DNA of 64,000 nucleotides from Streptococcus mitis (GCA_001560895.1 CP014326.1:1066001-1130000); one strand, 5' to 3'; positions 1-10,918 are shown, numbered from the stretch's first letter. A program made the numbers and translations. Notes: generated by a model not told the origin, from the letters alone.

Positions 1-1
1 T

Positions 2-1999
2 GTAGATAAAATCAAGAACAATAAGGAAGCCTTGCTACTCGGTTTAACTTATTTAGAACGTTGGTATAACTTTAGCTATGGTCAGGTGAATGTCAAAGAT
101 CTAGTTATGTATCATCCGGACTTCTTTGGTAAAGGAAATACTTCACCACTAGATACTCTGATTGAGTTAGGTAAATCTGGCTTTAACAATCTTCTTGCTA
201 AAAACAATGTTGATACTTATGCTATCAGTCTTGCCAGCCATCATGGAACGACAGATTTGTTTAGCACGCTTGAAACTTACCGCAAAGTCTTTCTACCAAA
301 TACAAGCAACAATGACTGGTTTAAATCACAGACCAAGGCTTACATCGTCGAAGAAAAATCTAATATCGAAGAGGTTAAAACAAAGCAAGGACAGGCTGGT
401 ACCAAGTATTCTATCGGTGTCTACGACCGTATCACTAGTGCCACATGGAAATACCGCAATATGGTACTACCTCTACTTACCCTTCCTGAAAAATCTGTAT
501 TTGTCATCTCGACCATGTCTAGTCTAGGATTTGGAGCTTATGATCGCTACCGCAACAGCGATTATAAGGCTGGAGATGAACTCAATAAGTTTGTTGAAGA
601 TAATGCGCGTGAAACAGCCAAACGTCAGCGAGATCACTATGATTATTGGTATCGCATTTTAGATAAAGAAGGACGAGAAAAACTCTATCGTACAATTCTA
701 CTTTATGATGCCTATAAGTTTGGAGATGATAGAACCTCTGGAAAAGCTACAGTTGAGGCTCAGTTTGATAGTACCAATCCGGCGATGAAGAATTTCTTTG
801 GTCCAGTGGGTAATAAAGTAGTTCACAATCATCATGGTGCTTATGCAACTGGAGATGGCGTTTACTATATGTCCTATCGTATGTTAGATAAGGATGGAGC
901 CATTACTTATACTCATGAGATGACCCATGATTCAGATCAGGATATTTACCTTGGTGGCTATGGTCGAAGAAGTGGCTTGGGACCTGAGTTCTTCGCAAAA
1001 GGCTTATTGCAAGCTCCTGACCAACCAAGTGATGCAACTATTACCATCAACTCTATCTTGAAACATAAAATATCAGATAGTACAGAAGGCCAGCGATTAC
1101 AAGTACTTGATCCAACTACAAGATTTAATAACGCAGCAGATCTTCAGAACTACGTCCACAATATGTTTGATGTCGTTTACATGTTGGAATATCTCGAAGG
1201 GCAATCTATCGTGAAACAGTTAGATGCTTATCAGAAAATGACGGCCCTGAGAAAAATCGAGAATAAATACGTAAAAGATCCTGCAGATGGAAATGATGTT
1301 TACGCTACTAACGTTGTACAAAATCTGACAGAAGAAGATGCCAAAAAATTGACTACTTTTGATAGTTTGATTACAAATAATATCTTGTCAGCTCGTGAAT
1401 ATAAGTCTGGGGAATATGAACGAAATGGCTACTATACGATTAAACTCTTTGCCCCAATCTATTCGGCTCTGAGCAGCAAGGGAACTCCGGGTGATTTGAT
1501 GGGACGTAGAATAGCTTATGAACTTCTGGCTGCCAAAGGCTTTAAGGATGGAATGGTACCATATATCTCAAATCAATATGAAAAAGATGCAAAAACGGCG
1601 GGAAGTAAGATTAAGTCTTATGGTAAAGAAGTAGGTTTAGTTACAGATGAACTTGTCCTTCAAAAAGTATTTAACGGTCAATATAAAACTTGGGCAGAAT
1701 TCAAGACAGCTATGTATCAAGAACGTGTGAAGCAGTTTGGGAACTTGAAGCAGGTTACCTTCAACGATCCAACTAAATCTTGGGCAAGTTTTGCAAGAAA
1801 GACGATTCATAGTGTAGAAGAACTGCAGCGATTAATGGACGAAGCTGTCCGTAAGGATGCAGATGAGAATCGTTATTCTTGGGACAACTATAATCCAGAA
1901 TATGATAGTGCAGTTCATAAGTTAAAGAGAGCAGTGTTTAAGGCCTATCTAAATCAAACTGATGATTTTAGAAGTTCAATTTTTAAGAATAAAAAATAG
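2..1999 (+). CDS. M26 zinc metalloprotease, ZmpB-type, C-terminal part
   Basis: The reading frame is open from the first bases of the window, so this is the 3' part of a much larger gene that starts upstream. It encodes the catalytic half of a surface zinc metalloprotease of the pneumococcal IgA1-protease/Zmp family (peptidase M26). The zinc site is visible as HEMTH (bases 914-928), with the third ligand Glu in GPEFF 20 residues after the second His. The wording around the site (HEMTHDSD, then GLGPEFFAKG) is closer to ZmpB/ZmpD than to the IgA1 protease. Family members are sorted to the cell wall and cleave host glycoproteins. A second paralogue follows after a 41-bp gap in the same direction. 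The substrate cannot be told from the sequence. Confidence 0.85.
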   Translation, partial: VDKIKNNKEALLLGLTYLERWYNFSYGQVNVKDLVMYHPDFFGKGNTSPLDTLIELGKSGFNNLLAKNNVDTYAISLASHHGTTDLFSTLETYRKVFLPNTSNNDWFKSQTKAYIVEEKSNIEEVKTKQGQAGTKYSIGVYDRITSATWKYRNMVLPLLTLPEKSVFVISTMSSLGFGAYDRYRNSDYKAGDELNKFVEDNARETAKRQRDHYDYWYRILDKEGREKLYRTILLYDAYKFGDDRTSGKATVEAQFDSTNPAMKNFFGPVGNKVVHNHHGAYATGDGVYYMSYRMLDKDGAITYTHEMTHDSDQDIYLGGYGRRSGLGPEFFAKGLLQAPDQPSDATITINSILKHKISDSTEGQRLQVLDPTTRFNNAADLQNYVHNMFDVVYMLEYLEGQSIVKQLDAYQKMTALRKIENKYVKDPADGNDVYATNVVQNLTEEDAKKLTTFDSLITNNILSAREYKSGEYERNGYYTIKLFAPIYSALSSKGTPGDLMGRRIAYELLAAKGFKDGMVPYISNQYEKDAKTAGSKIKSYGKEVGLVTDELVLQKVFNGQYKTWAEFKTAMYQERVKQFGNLKQVTFNDPTKSWASFARKTIHSVEELQRLMDEAVRKDADENRYSWDNYNPEYDSAVHKLKRAVFKAYLNQTDDFRSSIFKNKK

Positions 2000-2040
2000 T
2001 GTTTACTATTAGTAAATAAAATTAAAGAAGGTGATTACGA

Positions 2041-5000
2041 TTGTCATTATTTAAAAAAGAACGGTTTTCGATACGAAAAATCTGTGGGATTGTTGGTTCG
2101 GTGTTACTCGGAAGTGTCTTGGTTGCACCGTCAGTCATCCATGCTTCTACCTATCATTACATTGAAAAAAGCGCTCTTACACAAGAAGAACAAACTAAGA
2201 TTAAAGCAGGAATTCCTACTGATAATGAAGCAAGTTATGCTCTTATTTATCAGCAGGAAGCTCTTCCTGCAACAGGTTCATCGACTTCTGTGCTTACAGC
2301 TTTAGGTCTATTAGCTGTTGGTAGTTTAGTCCTTTTGGTTTATAAAAAGAAAAAAGTTAGTAGTTTGTTCTTAGTTACTACTATCGGACTGATTAGTCTT
2401 TCTAGTATGCAAGCTCTCGATATAAGCAATCCTTTGAAAGCTCCAAGTAATGAAGGAGTAGTTCAAATTGCTGGATATCGTTATATTGGATACTTACCCC
2501 TTGATGATGATACAATTTCAGAAATTCAACATAAGGATGAGGGGACAAAGAATGTTCTAGTATCTGAAACTCAGGAAAGTATCCCTAATGAAGCGCCTAA
2601 AGCAGACAAACCAGAGTACACTGCTCCAGTAGGTACAGTTCCAGATGAGGCTCCTAAGGTAGAGAAACCAGAACATACAGCACCAGTTGGTGGTAATCTG
2701 GTTGAGCCTGAAGTTCATGAAAAACCAGAATATACTGAACCGATAGGCACAGTGCCTGACGAAGCGCCTAAAGCAGACAAACCTGAGTACACTGATCCTG
2801 TGGGTATGGTTCCTGACGAAGCGCCTAAAGCAGACAAACCTGAGTACACTGATCCTGTGGGTATGGTTCCTGACGAAGCGCCTAAAGCTGAGAAACCAGA
2901 GTACACTCAACCTGTGGGTACAGTGCCTGACGAAGCGCCTAAGGCTGAGAAACCAGAGTACACTCAACCTGTGGGTACAGTGCCTGACGAAGCACCTAAA
3001 GCTGAGAAGTCAGAGTACACTGCTCCAGTAGGCACAGTCCCTGACGTTGCTCCTAAGTATGAGAAGCCAGCATACACTGAGCCTGTAGGTATGGCTCCAG
3101 ACGAAGCACCTAAAGCAGAGAAACCAGAATATACAGCACCAGTTGGTGCTAATCTGGTAGAACCTGAGGTTCAACCAGCCTTACCCGAAGCAGTTGTGAC
3201 TGAAAAAGGAGAACCAGAAGTTCAACCAGTCTTACCAGAAGCTGTTGTAACTGAAAAAGGTGAGCCGGAAGTTCAACCGACATTACCAGAAGCAGTTGTG
3301 ACTGAAAAAGGGGAACCAGAAGTTCAGCCAGCCTTACCCGAAGCAGTTGTGACTGACAAAGGGGAACCAGAAGTTCAGCCAGCCTTACCCGAAGCAGTTG
3401 TGACTGACAAAGGGGAACCAGAAGTTCAGCCAGCCTTACCCGAAGCAGTTGTGACTGACAAAGGGGAACCAGAAGTTCAACCAGCCTTACCCGAAGCTGT
3501 TGTAACTGATAAAGGTGATCCAGAAGTTCATGAAAAACCAGCATACACTGAACCGGTAGGCACAGTTCCAGAAGAAGCACCCAAGTCCGAGAAGTCAGAA
3601 TACACGGAATCTGTAGGTACAACAGGAGTAGATGAAACAGGAAACTTAATTGATCCGCCGGTTATTGAAATCTCAGAGTATACCGATCCACTAGCTACAG
3701 TTCCTGACGTTGCTCCAGAGAGAGAAGAGCTTCCTGCCTTACATACTGATATTCGTACAGAGACTATTCCTAAAACTATCACAGAAGAATCTGATTCTAG
3801 CAAATTTATAGGTGATGATTCTATTAAACAAGTTGGTGAGGATGGCGAACGTCAAATTGTTACTAGCTATGAAGAGTTACATGGCAAAAAAATCAGTGAC
3901 CCAGTTGAAACAGTAACTATTTTGAAAGAAATGAAGCCTGAAATTCTTGTAAAAGGTACCAAAGAAAAGCCCAAAGAAAAAATGGCTCCTGTTTTGACTC
4001 TGACCACTGTATCTAAGGATGTTTTAGCTAAGTCTGCTACAATTAACTACAATCTAGAAAATCAAGACAATGCTACAATTACACGCATTGTAGCGACCAT
4101 CAAAGAAGGTGGAAAAATTGTAAAAACGCTTGATTTAAAAACCGATAACTTATCTCAAGTATTAGAGAACTTAGACTATTACAAAGATTATACGATTTCA
4201 ACCACTATGACTTATGATGTAGGTAAGGGTGCAGAAGTATCGACTTTGGAAGATAAACCTTTACGCTTAGATTTAAAGAAAGTTGAGTTGAAAGATATTG
4301 CAAATACCAGTCTCGTACAAGTAAACGAAAGCGGTGTCGAAAGCGATAGTAATCATTTAACCTCTCTTCCAAGTAATGTTAACAACTATTACTTAAAAGT
4401 AACCTCCAGAGAAAACAAAGTGACTCGTTTAGCAATTGACAAGATTGAAGAGGTCATTGAGGAAGGTAAGCAGCTTTACAAGATAATGGCAAAAGCACCT
4501 GACTTAGTTCAACGTGATAAAGACGGTAAGTTAAGAGACACTTACACTTATTATCTTGAAAAACCGAGGGCTACCGAGGATAAGGTTTATTACAACTTCC
4601 ATGATTTAGCAAAAGACATGCAAGCAAATCCTACCGGTGAGTTTAAACTTGGTGCAGATTTGAATGCAGTTAACGTTAAGCCAGCAGGTAAAGCTTATGT
4701 TATGGCTAAGTTTAGAGGTACTTTATCAAGTGTAGAGAATCATCAGTACACGATTCATAACTTAGAAAGACCTTTGTTTAATGATGCTGAAGGTGCTACA
4801 CTCAAAAACTTTAACTTAGGTAATGTAAATATAAACATGCCTTGGGCTGATAAAGTTGCACCTATTGGTAATATGTTTAAGAAGTCTACACTTGAGAATA
4901 TCAAAGTAGTAGGTTCAGTAACAGGAAATAACGATGTAACCGGTGCTGTTAATAAGTTAGACGAAGCTAATATGCGCAATGTAGCTTTTATTGGCAAGAT

Positions 5001-8000
5001 TAATAGTCTTGGAGATAAAGGCTGGTGGTCTGGTGGACTTGTCAGCGAAAGTTGGATAAGTAACGTTGATAAAGCTTACGTTGATGCTAAGATTAGTGCC
5101 AATAAATCTAAATATGGTGGTTTAATTGGTAAACTAGATCATGGTATTGACTCGATGACAGTAGGTAAAAAAGGATTTCTCCGAAATGCTGTAATAAAAG
5201 GTACTATGAATTTGATTCAGCATGGCGAAAGTGGAGGTGTAATTCATAACAACTTTAACTGGGGTGTCATTGAAGACGTCGTAACAATGCTTAAAGTAAA
5301 TAATGGTGAAATTGTCTATGGTTCACCAGCCTTGAATGATAATGACCAATATTTTGGATTAGATAATATCAAACGTGTAAATTATGTAAATGGTGTTGCA
5401 AGTGGTTTATCTTCCTACAAGCATTCAAATCGTATTACTGGTATCTCTCAAGCCGAAGCAGACGCCAAAATCGCTAATATGGGGATTACTGCGAATACCT
5501 TCGCTATTCAAGATCCAGTTGTAAACAAGTTAAATCGTATCGTTGATAGAGATTCTGAATATAAAGCGATTCAGGACTACCAAGAAACAAGAAACCTAGC
5601 TTATCGAAATTTGGAAAAACTGCAGCCATTTTATAATAAGGAGTGGATTGTAAACCAAGGGAATAAGTTAACAGATGAGTCCAATCTTGTTAAGAAAACC
5701 GTTCTGTCTGTAACGGGTATGAAATCAGGGCAGTTTGTAACTGATTTATCGGATATTGATAAGATTATGGTTCACTATGCTGATGGTACAAAAGAAGAGT
5801 TAGCTGTAACTGCTAAAACGGACTCTAAAGTAGCTCAAGTAAAAGAGTATGATGTGGCAGGTCAAAACATTGTCTATACTCCAAATATGGTTATGAAGAA
5901 TCGTAACCAGTTAGCAAGCGGTATTAAAGAGAAGTTAGCTAGTGTTACCTTACTTTCAGATGAAGTTCGTAGCTTGATGGATCAGCGTGATAAACCTTGG
6001 AAGAACACACCAGATAAGAAAACTGAGTATATTAAAGGCTTGTATTTAGAAGAAAGTTTTGAAGAAGTAAAAGGAAACTTAGAAAAACTTGTTAGTCAGA
6101 TTTTAGAAAATGAAGATCATCAGTTAAACGGTGGGGAAGTAGTCGAGCGTGCTTTACTTAAGAAAGTTGAAGATAACAAAGCAAAAATTATGATGGGACT
6201 GACTTATCTCAATCGTTACTATGATATCAAATATGGTGATTTAAGTATCAAGGATATCATGATGTTCAAACCGGACTTCTATGGTAAGACACCAAGTGTA
6301 CTAGACCGTTTGATTCAAATTGGGTCAAGAGAGCATTTCTTAAAAGGAGATCGTACACAAGATGCCTACAAAGAAGTGATTGCTGGTGCAACTGGTAAAG
6401 GTGATTTACGTAGCTTCTTAGACTATAACATGCGTTTGTTTACAGAAGATAAAGATTTGAATGACTGGTTTATTCATTCTGCGAAAAACGTTTATGTAGT
6501 AGAACCTGAAACAAGTACAGAAGCCTTTAAAGATAAGCGTCACCGTGTATTTGATGGTTTAAATAATGATATTCACGGTCGTATGATTTTACCATTGCTC
6601 AATTTGAAGAAAGCTCATATATTTATGATTTCTACCTATAACACTTTAGCTTATAGTTCATTTGAGAGATATGGTAAAAATACAGAGGAAGCGAGAGAGT
6701 CTTTAAAACCTAAGATTAATTTAGTAGCAAAAGCACAACAAAGATACCTAGACTTTTGGTCTCGTTTAGCTCTTCCGAGTGTACGTGATAAACTCCTTAA
6801 GAGTCAAAATATGGTACCGACTCCTGTGTGGGACAGTCAGTGGTATGACGGCATTCCCGATGCAAATCGTCAAGGTTATGGACGAGGTGGTGCAGTGGTA
6901 TCTCCTATTCGTGAGCTATTCGGCCCGACTGATCGTTGGCATCAAGTAAATGGCGCTATGGGGGCGATGGCTAAGATTTATGGCGACCCGTATAAAGACG
7001 ATCAAGTGTATTTCATGGTTACGAAAATGTTAGACGACTTTGGTATTTCAGCCTTCACCCATGAAACGACTCACGTTAACGATAGAATGGTTTACTACGG
7101 AGGTCATAGACACCGTGAAGGTACTGATTTAGAAGCCTTCGCTCAAGGTATGTTACAAACTCCTGATAAGTCTACTCCAAATAGTGAATATGGTGCGCTC
7201 GGTATCAATATGGCTTATGAGCGTAAAAATGATGGAGAGCAACTTTATAACTATGACCCAGCTAAGTTAGACAGTCGAGACAAGATTGATAGTTATATGA
7301 AAAACTACAATGAGTCTATGATGATGTTGGATTACTTAGAAGCTACTGCTGTTATTAAGCAAAAGTTATCTGATAACTCTAAGTGGTTCAAGAAGATGGA
7401 TAAAGAGTGGCGCACCAATGCGGATAGAAACCGTTTAATTGGAGAACCACACCAGTGGGACAAATTGCGTGACTTGACGGAAGAAGAGAAGAAATTACCA
7501 ATTGATAGCATTGACAAGTTGGTAGATAATAACTTTGTAACTCTTCATGGTATGCCAAATAACGGTCGCTTCCGTACGGAAGGTTTTGATAGTGCTTATC
7601 AAACTGTCAATATGATGGCAGGTATCTTTGGCGGGAATACGAGTCGAAGCACTGTAGGTTCTATTTCCTTTAAACACAATACTTTCCGTATGTGGGGTTA
7701 CTATGGTTATGAAAATGGCTTTATCCCTTATGTTTCTAACAAGTTAAAAGGTGATGCCAACAGAGAAAATAAAGGGCTTTTAGGTGATGATTTCATTATC
7801 AAGAAAGTTTCTAATAATCAATTCCAAAACCTCGAAGAGTGGAAGAAACATTGGTATCATGAAGTGTATGCGAAAGCACAGAAAGGCTTTGTTGAGATTG
7901 AAGTAGACGGTTCTAAGATTTCAACTTACGCTCAACTTCAAAACTTATTTAACACTGCTGTTGAGAAAGACTTGAAAGAAGGTGGTTTCAAGCATACCGA

Positions 8001-8076
8001 AGGTCTCAAGTGGAAAGTTTACAAGAAGTTGTTACAAAACACAGACGGTTTCTTAAATCCGTTGTTTAAAATATAA
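2041..8076 (+). CDS. IgA1 protease-like M26 zinc metalloprotease (IgA1p/ZmpD type)
   Basis: This is a complete 2011-residue protein. The start is TTG, preceded by a good AAGAAGGTG ribosome site. The N-terminus carries a FSIRK signal segment and an N-terminal sorting motif LPATG (75-79), followed by hydrophobic segments, as is usual for pneumococcal Zmps. Two acidic Pro-rich repeat blocks come next, then a G5-like domain (about 565-640), a beta-repeat region and the catalytic domain. The zinc ligands are H1674, E1675 and H1678, with E1698. The HETTH...REGTD wording matches the pneumococcal IgA1 protease closely. The position next to rbgA also fits the iga locus, where zmpD is sometimes found as well. 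I cannot separate iga from zmpD with certainty. The protein is expected to be cell-wall anchored and to cleave host IgA1 or a related glycoprotein. Confidence 0.85.
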   Translation: MSLFKKERFSIRKICGIVGSVLLGSVLVAPSVIHASTYHYIEKSALTQEEQTKIKAGIPTDNEASYALIYQQEALPATGSSTSVLTALGLLAVGSLVLLVYKKKKVSSLFLVTTIGLISLSSMQALDISNPLKAPSNEGVVQIAGYRYIGYLPLDDDTISEIQHKDEGTKNVLVSETQESIPNEAPKADKPEYTAPVGTVPDEAPKVEKPEHTAPVGGNLVEPEVHEKPEYTEPIGTVPDEAPKADKPEYTDPVGMVPDEAPKADKPEYTDPVGMVPDEAPKAEKPEYTQPVGTVPDEAPKAEKPEYTQPVGTVPDEAPKAEKSEYTAPVGTVPDVAPKYEKPAYTEPVGMAPDEAPKAEKPEYTAPVGANLVEPEVQPALPEAVVTEKGEPEVQPVLPEAVVTEKGEPEVQPTLPEAVVTEKGEPEVQPALPEAVVTDKGEPEVQPALPEAVVTDKGEPEVQPALPEAVVTDKGEPEVQPALPEAVVTDKGDPEVHEKPAYTEPVGTVPEEAPKSEKSEYTESVGTTGVDETGNLIDPPVIEISEYTDPLATVPDVAPEREELPALHTDIRTETIPKTITEESDSSKFIGDDSIKQVGEDGERQIVTSYEELHGKKISDPVETVTILKEMKPEILVKGTKEKPKEKMAPVLTLTTVSKDVLAKSATINYNLENQDNATITRIVATIKEGGKIVKTLDLKTDNLSQVLENLDYYKDYTISTTMTYDVGKGAEVSTLEDKPLRLDLKKVELKDIANTSLVQVNESGVESDSNHLTSLPSNVNNYYLKVTSRENKVTRLAIDKIEEVIEEGKQLYKIMAKAPDLVQRDKDGKLRDTYTYYLEKPRATEDKVYYNFHDLAKDMQANPTGEFKLGADLNAVNVKPAGKAYVMAKFRGTLSSVENHQYTIHNLERPLFNDAEGATLKNFNLGNVNINMPWADKVAPIGNMFKKSTLENIKVVGSVTGNNDVTGAVNKLDEANMRNVAFIGKINSLGDKGWWSGGLVSESWISNVDKAYVDAKISANKSKYGGLIGKLDHGIDSMTVGKKGFLRNAVIKGTMNLIQHGESGGVIHNNFNWGVIEDVVTMLKVNNGEIVYGSPALNDNDQYFGLDNIKRVNYVNGVASGLSSYKHSNRITGISQAEADAKIANMGITANTFAIQDPVVNKLNRIVDRDSEYKAIQDYQETRNLAYRNLEKLQPFYNKEWIVNQGNKLTDESNLVKKTVLSVTGMKSGQFVTDLSDIDKIMVHYADGTKEELAVTAKTDSKVAQVKEYDVAGQNIVYTPNMVMKNRNQLASGIKEKLASVTLLSDEVRSLMDQRDKPWKNTPDKKTEYIKGLYLEESFEEVKGNLEKLVSQILENEDHQLNGGEVVERALLKKVEDNKAKIMMGLTYLNRYYDIKYGDLSIKDIMMFKPDFYGKTPSVLDRLIQIGSREHFLKGDRTQDAYKEVIAGATGKGDLRSFLDYNMRLFTEDKDLNDWFIHSAKNVYVVEPETSTEAFKDKRHRVFDGLNNDIHGRMILPLLNLKKAHIFMISTYNTLAYSSFERYGKNTEEARESLKPKINLVAKAQQRYLDFWSRLALPSVRDKLLKSQNMVPTPVWDSQWYDGIPDANRQGYGRGGAVVSPIRELFGPTDRWHQVNGAMGAMAKIYGDPYKDDQVYFMVTKMLDDFGISAFTHETTHVNDRMVYYGGHRHREGTDLEAFAQGMLQTPDKSTPNSEYGALGINMAYERKNDGEQLYNYDPAKLDSRDKIDSYMKNYNESMMMLDYLEATAVIKQKLSDNSKWFKKMDKEWRTNADRNRLIGEPHQWDKLRDLTEEEKKLPIDSIDKLVDNNFVTLHGMPNNGRFRTEGFDSAYQTVNMMAGIFGGNTSRSTVGSISFKHNTFRMWGYYGYENGFIPYVSNKLKGDANRENKGLLGDDFIIKKVSNNQFQNLEEWKKHWYHEVYAKAQKGFVEIEVDGSKISTYAQLQNLFNTAVEKDLKEGGFKHTEGLKWKVYKKLLQNTDGFLNPLFKI
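2593..3159 (+). repeat. 57-bp tandem repeats coding for 19-residue Pro/Glu units
   Basis: About ten copies of a unit of the form [19 protein letters not shown] lie in the N-terminal surface region of the second protease. Two neighbouring copies are nearly identical at the DNA level, which suggests recent slippage or recombination. Such spacer repeats differ in number between strains of this family. Confidence 0.9.
3160..3516 (+). repeat. 51-bp tandem repeats coding for 17-residue units
   Basis: Seven in-frame copies of [17 protein letters not shown] follow the first repeat block directly. The first three end in EKG and the last four in DKG. Copies four to seven are almost identical in DNA, so the array probably grew from that end. 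Confidence 0.92.
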
Positions 8077-8108
8077 AGGGGACAAGTTTTTTGATCCCTA
8101 TGAAAAGT

Positions 8109-9522
8109 GGCTCTTTGTCAACTGTAGTGGGTTGAAGAAAAGCTAAGCTCGAGAAAGGACAAATTTCGTCCTTTCTTTTTTGATATTCAGAGCGATAAAA
8201 ATCCGTTTTTTGAAGTTTTCAAAGTTCCGAAAACCAAAGGCATTGCGTTTGATAAGTTTGATGAGATTATTGGTTGCTTCTAATTTGGCATTAGAATAGG
8301 GTAACTGAAGGGCATTGACGATTTTCTCTTTGTCCTTTAGAAAGGTTTTAAAGACAGTCTTAAAAAGAGGATGAACTTTCTTTAGATTTTCCTCAATGAG
8401 TCCGAAAAATTTCTCCGGTTCCTTATTCTGAAAGTGAAAAAGCAAGAGTTGATAGAGATGATAGTGGTGTTTCAAGTCTTCTGAATAGCTCAAAAGCTTG
8501 TCAATAATCTCTTTATTGGTTAAGTGCATGCGAAAAGTAGGGCGATAAAATCGCTTATCACTCAGTTTACGGCTATCCTGTTGAATGAGTTTCCAGTAGC
8601 GCTTGATAGCCTTATATTCATGAGATTTTCGCTCAAATTGCTTCATGATTTGGACACGAACACGACTCATAGCACGGCTAAGATGTTGTACAATGTGGAA
8701 GCGATCTAGAACGATTTTGGCATACGGAAAAAGATGTTTAGCCAAGTCATAGTAAGGACTAAACATATCCATAGTAATGATTTTCACCTGACAACGAACA
8801 GAGCGATTGTAGCGCAGAAAATGATTTCTTATGATAGTTTGTGTTCTACCCTCAAGAACAGTGATAATATTGAGCTTATCAAAATCTTGAGCAATGAAAC
8901 TCATCTTTCCCTTAGTGAAGGCATATTCGTCCCAGGACATAATCTCAGGGAGGTAAGAAAAATCAGACTTAAAACAGAAGTCATTGAGCTTGCGAATAAC
9001 AGTTGAAGTTGAAATAGACAGCTGACGGGCAATATCGGTCATAGAAGTCTTCTCAATTAGCTTCTGGGCAATCTTTTGGTTGATGATACGAGGGATTTGG
9101 TGATTCTTCTTGACGAGAGAAGTCTCAGCTACCATCATTTTCGAGCAATGATAGCACTTGAATCGACGTTTTCTAAGGAGAATTCTAGTAGGCATACCAG
9201 TCGTTTCAAGGTAAGGAACCTTAGACGGTTTTTGGAAGTCATATTTCTTCATTTGACTTCCACACTCAGGACAAGATGGAGCGTCGTAGTCCAGTTTAGC
9301 GATGATTTCCTTGTGGGTATTCCTATTAATGACATCCATAATTTGGATATTTGGGTCTTTAATGTCTAGTAATTTTGTGATAAAATGTAATTGTTCCATA
9401 GGATTCTTTCTAATGATGGTTTGGTTGCTTTTCATTATAGATCTTATGGGACTTTTTTTCTACAACAAAATAGGCTCCATAATATCCATAGGGGATTTAC
9501 CCACTACAAATATTATAGAGCC
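8109..9522 (-). mobile_element. IS1167-like insertion sequence (ISL3 family)
   Basis: The element is 1,414 bp with imperfect inverted ends: GGCTCT...TGTAGTGGG at the left and its counterpart at the right. It is flanked by a perfect 8-bp direct repeat, TGAAAAGT, at 8101-8108 and 9523-9530. An 8-bp duplication is usual for ISL3. The size and end sequence fit IS1167 of pneumococcus. Intact ends and target duplication suggest a recent, undecayed insertion. Confidence 0.93.
8143..9399 (-). CDS. ISL3-family transposase
   Basis: This is a 418-residue transposase, counting from the MEQLHF start, which has an AGAAAG ribosome site and gives the usual length. A zinc-binding N-terminus (CPECG near residue 38, then CYHC) precedes a helix-turn-helix (about 110-140) and a DDE catalytic domain containing the MSWDEYAF, TMDMFSPY and LDRFHIVQH segments. 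The C-terminal part has the LEATNNLIKLIKRNAFGF motif of ISL3 enzymes. No frameshift is seen, so it is probably active. It is transcribed towards the protease gene. Confidence 0.93.
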   Translation of the reverse strand: MEQLHFITKLLDIKDPNIQIMDVINRNTHKEIIAKLDYDAPSCPECGSQMKKYDFQKPSKVPYLETTGMPTRILLRKRRFKCYHCSKMMVAETSLVKKNHQIPRIINQKIAQKLIEKTSMTDIARQLSISTSTVIRKLNDFCFKSDFSYLPEIMSWDEYAFTKGKMSFIAQDFDKLNIITVLEGRTQTIIRNHFLRYNRSVRCQVKIITMDMFSPYYDLAKHLFPYAKIVLDRFHIVQHLSRAMSRVRVQIMKQFERKSHEYKAIKRYWKLIQQDSRKLSDKRFYRPTFRMHLTNKEIIDKLLSYSEDLKHHYHLYQLLLFHFQNKEPEKFFGLIEENLKKVHPLFKTVFKTFLKDKEKIVNALQLPYSNAKLEATNNLIKLIKRNAFGFRNFENFKKRIFIALNIKKERTKFVLSRA

Positions 9523-9527
9523 TGAAA

Positions 9528-9550
9528 AGTCATCATTTGATGGCTTTTTT
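9528..9550 (+). terminator. rho-independent terminator displaced from the protease gene
   Basis: AGTCATCA pairs fully with TGATGGCT (one G-T pair), followed by a T run. The stem begins inside the right copy of the IS target duplication. Before the IS arrived it lay directly downstream of the second protease gene. Confidence 0.7.
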
Positions 9551-9586
9551 CTATTCAGGGAGCTTGAAGGGCTATAGAAGTCATGA

Positions 9587-9711
9587 TATAATATAAAGTA
9601 GATTTCTGTATTATAAAACAAAAATTGTTTGAACATCATTCATTTTATGTTCAAGCGATAGTAAAATAAAATAGGGGCTCTAAACCCTTGATACGAAAGG
9701 AAAAAAACTCA
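9587..9711 (+). promoter_or_regulatory. rbgA upstream region
   Basis: This stretch is the 5' flank of rbgA. It contains an inverted repeat TTGAACA/TGTTCAA (9629-9635 and 9648-9654) and a purine-rich ribosome site (ACGAAAGGAAAA) just before the rbgA start codon. No single promoter is convincing. With the ICE inserted, transcription from here enters the element instead of rbgA. Confidence 0.5.
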
Positions 9712-9738
9712 ATGGCTACTATTCAATGGTTGGTCTAG
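9712..9738 (+). pseudogene. rbgA: rbgA 5' stub at the ICE left end (attL)
   Basis: The ORF reads MATIQW and then runs into foreign sequence (Leu-Val-stop). MATIQWFPGHM is the conserved start of the ribosome-assembly GTPase RbgA (YlqF), so the gene is cut after six codons. Tn5253-type elements are known to integrate in rbgA through an att site of about 83 bp. That would place attL at roughly 9648-9730 and make 9731 the first base of the ICE. The other att copy, beyond the window, should restore a complete rbgA. Confidence 0.8.
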
Positions 9739-9781
9739 AAGATTTAAAATAATAAAACATTGTGAAGTAGAATAAATGCTT

Positions 9782-9807
9782 AAAACCCTTGAAATACAAG
9801 GGTTTTT
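9782..9807 (+). terminator. hairpin terminator just inside the ICE left end
   Basis: A perfect 10-bp stem (AAAACCCTTG with CAAGGGTTTT, loop AAATA) ends in T residues. It should stop rbgA-promoter transcription entering the element. Confidence 0.75.
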
Positions 9808-9887
9808 GTTGGTTTATATTTTAATTCTTCACATTGTTATATGTGCTTGATTGAGCAATAATCATCAATAAAAACATTTTTTTGGTG

Positions 9888-9953
9888 TTGAGTTTGGTGT
9901 TCAAATATTTATTATGTTACGGAAAGGAATTTCACAATCTTTCCGTTTTTTTA
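9888..9953 (+). promoter_or_regulatory. putative promoter and attenuator before the first ICE gene
   Basis: TTGAGT (9888) and TATTAT (9910) are spaced 16 bp apart. A hairpin ACGGAAAG/CTTTCCGT (9919-9946) with a long T run follows before the ribosome site of the first gene. The order suggests attenuation of the replication module. Nothing else is seen between 9808 and 9968. Confidence 0.45.
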
Positions 9954-9968
9954 TTTTCTGGAGGAAAA

Positions 9969-10142
9969 ATGACAAAAGAATTACAATCATCACGCTATAT
10001 TGTCATTTCATTTTTAGTACGTGAAATGGGAATAGATATTGTTGAGGCCATCTCTCTTATGGCTGAATTGGAAAAAAGTGGCTTGGTTCAATTGGAATCA
10101 AGCGGAGATTTTATATTTAAAGAACTTGGAGGAGCGTTATGA
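9969..10142 (+). CDS. small conserved ICE protein, unknown function
   Basis: This is a 57-residue protein. The ATG at 9969 is chosen because GGAGG lies five bases upstream; a longer frame upstream has no ribosome site. The sequence is helical and acidic without a recognised domain (EAISLMAELEKSGL). Its last codons overlap the start of the replication initiator gene by four bases, so the two are translationally coupled. A regulator of replication is possible but is only a guess from position. Confidence 0.65.
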   Translation: MTKELQSSRYIVISFLVREMGIDIVEAISLMAELEKSGLVQLESSGDFIFKELGGAL

Positions 10143-10918
10143 AACGAATTACCGCAAATCAATACCAAACTTCAGAACGGTATTACAAATTACCTAAAAT
10201 TCTTTTTGAGGAAGAGAAATATATGGATATGAAACTAGAAGTAAAGGTGGCTTATTCTATTTTAAAAGATCGTTTAGAATTATCTCTCAGTCGTGGTTGG
10301 ATAGATGAAGAAGGCGCGGTCTATTTAGTATTTTCTAATTCTAAACTGATGAAGCTGTTAGGTTGTTCGAAGTCAAAACTACTATCAATCAAAAAAGTTC
10401 TTAAAGAATATGACTTAATTGATGAAGTCCAACAGTCTTCAAGTGAGAAAGGGAGACTAGCTAATAAGATTTATTTAGGGGAGTTGTCTTCTACCCCAGT
10501 AGCTAGTTCGAACAGGCCTAGTGTTAAAAAAAGACTAGGGCAGGATGAAAATGAAACGGCCCCCGTCTCTTATTCAGCCCCTAGTGAGACTGAAGTTAGT
10601 GAGACTAAATATAGTGAGACTGATTCTTTATTTACGGAGGATGAGGAGTATAGGAATTCTCAACCTATTTTGAGAAGAAAAGTAGAAAAGGTCACAAAAT
10701 ATGATCGAGATTATATTTGGGGATTGGTACAAGATCAATTTAGACGAGAGGGTTTTTCTGAAACAGCCAGTGAAATTGCTATGACTGATTTTGAGAGAAT
10801 CTATCAGTATGCTCTAGATAATGTTCGCTTTGTTAGACGTGCGGAAGTGCTTGCTGAATTTGTTTTTAATGGCTTGTATTCCGTTTGGAACAACCGTGTT
10901 AGAAAAGGAGGTGGTTAA
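10139..10918 (+). CDS. replication initiator protein, RepA_N type
   Basis: The product is a 259-residue protein. Its N-terminal 120 residues match the winged-helix RepA_N domain of Gram-positive plasmid and ICE initiators (YKLPKILFEEEKYMDMKLE, then SKLMKLLGCSKSKLLSIKK). A low-complexity Ser/Thr/Glu linker (about 125-175) leads to a C-terminal domain. It probably starts autonomous replication of the excised circular ICE, improving maintenance during transfer. The upstream 57-residue gene overlaps its start. The origin is likely within or near this gene but cannot be located by eye. Confidence 0.8.
   Translation: MKRITANQYQTSERYYKLPKILFEEEKYMDMKLEVKVAYSILKDRLELSLSRGWIDEEGAVYLVFSNSKLMKLLGCSKSKLLSIKKVLKEYDLIDEVQQSSSEKGRLANKIYLGELSSTPVASSNRPSVKKRLGQDENETAPVSYSAPSETEVSETKYSETDSLFTEDEEYRNSQPILRRKVEKVTKYDRDYIWGLVQDQFRREGFSETASEIAMTDFERIYQYALDNVRFVRRAEVLAEFVFNGLYSVWNNRVRKGGG

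Noticed and set aside
2557-3803. Long minus-strand frames opposite the protease repeats
   Set aside because: They mirror the Pro/Glu repeat codons, have no ribosome sites and lie inside a clear plus-strand gene.
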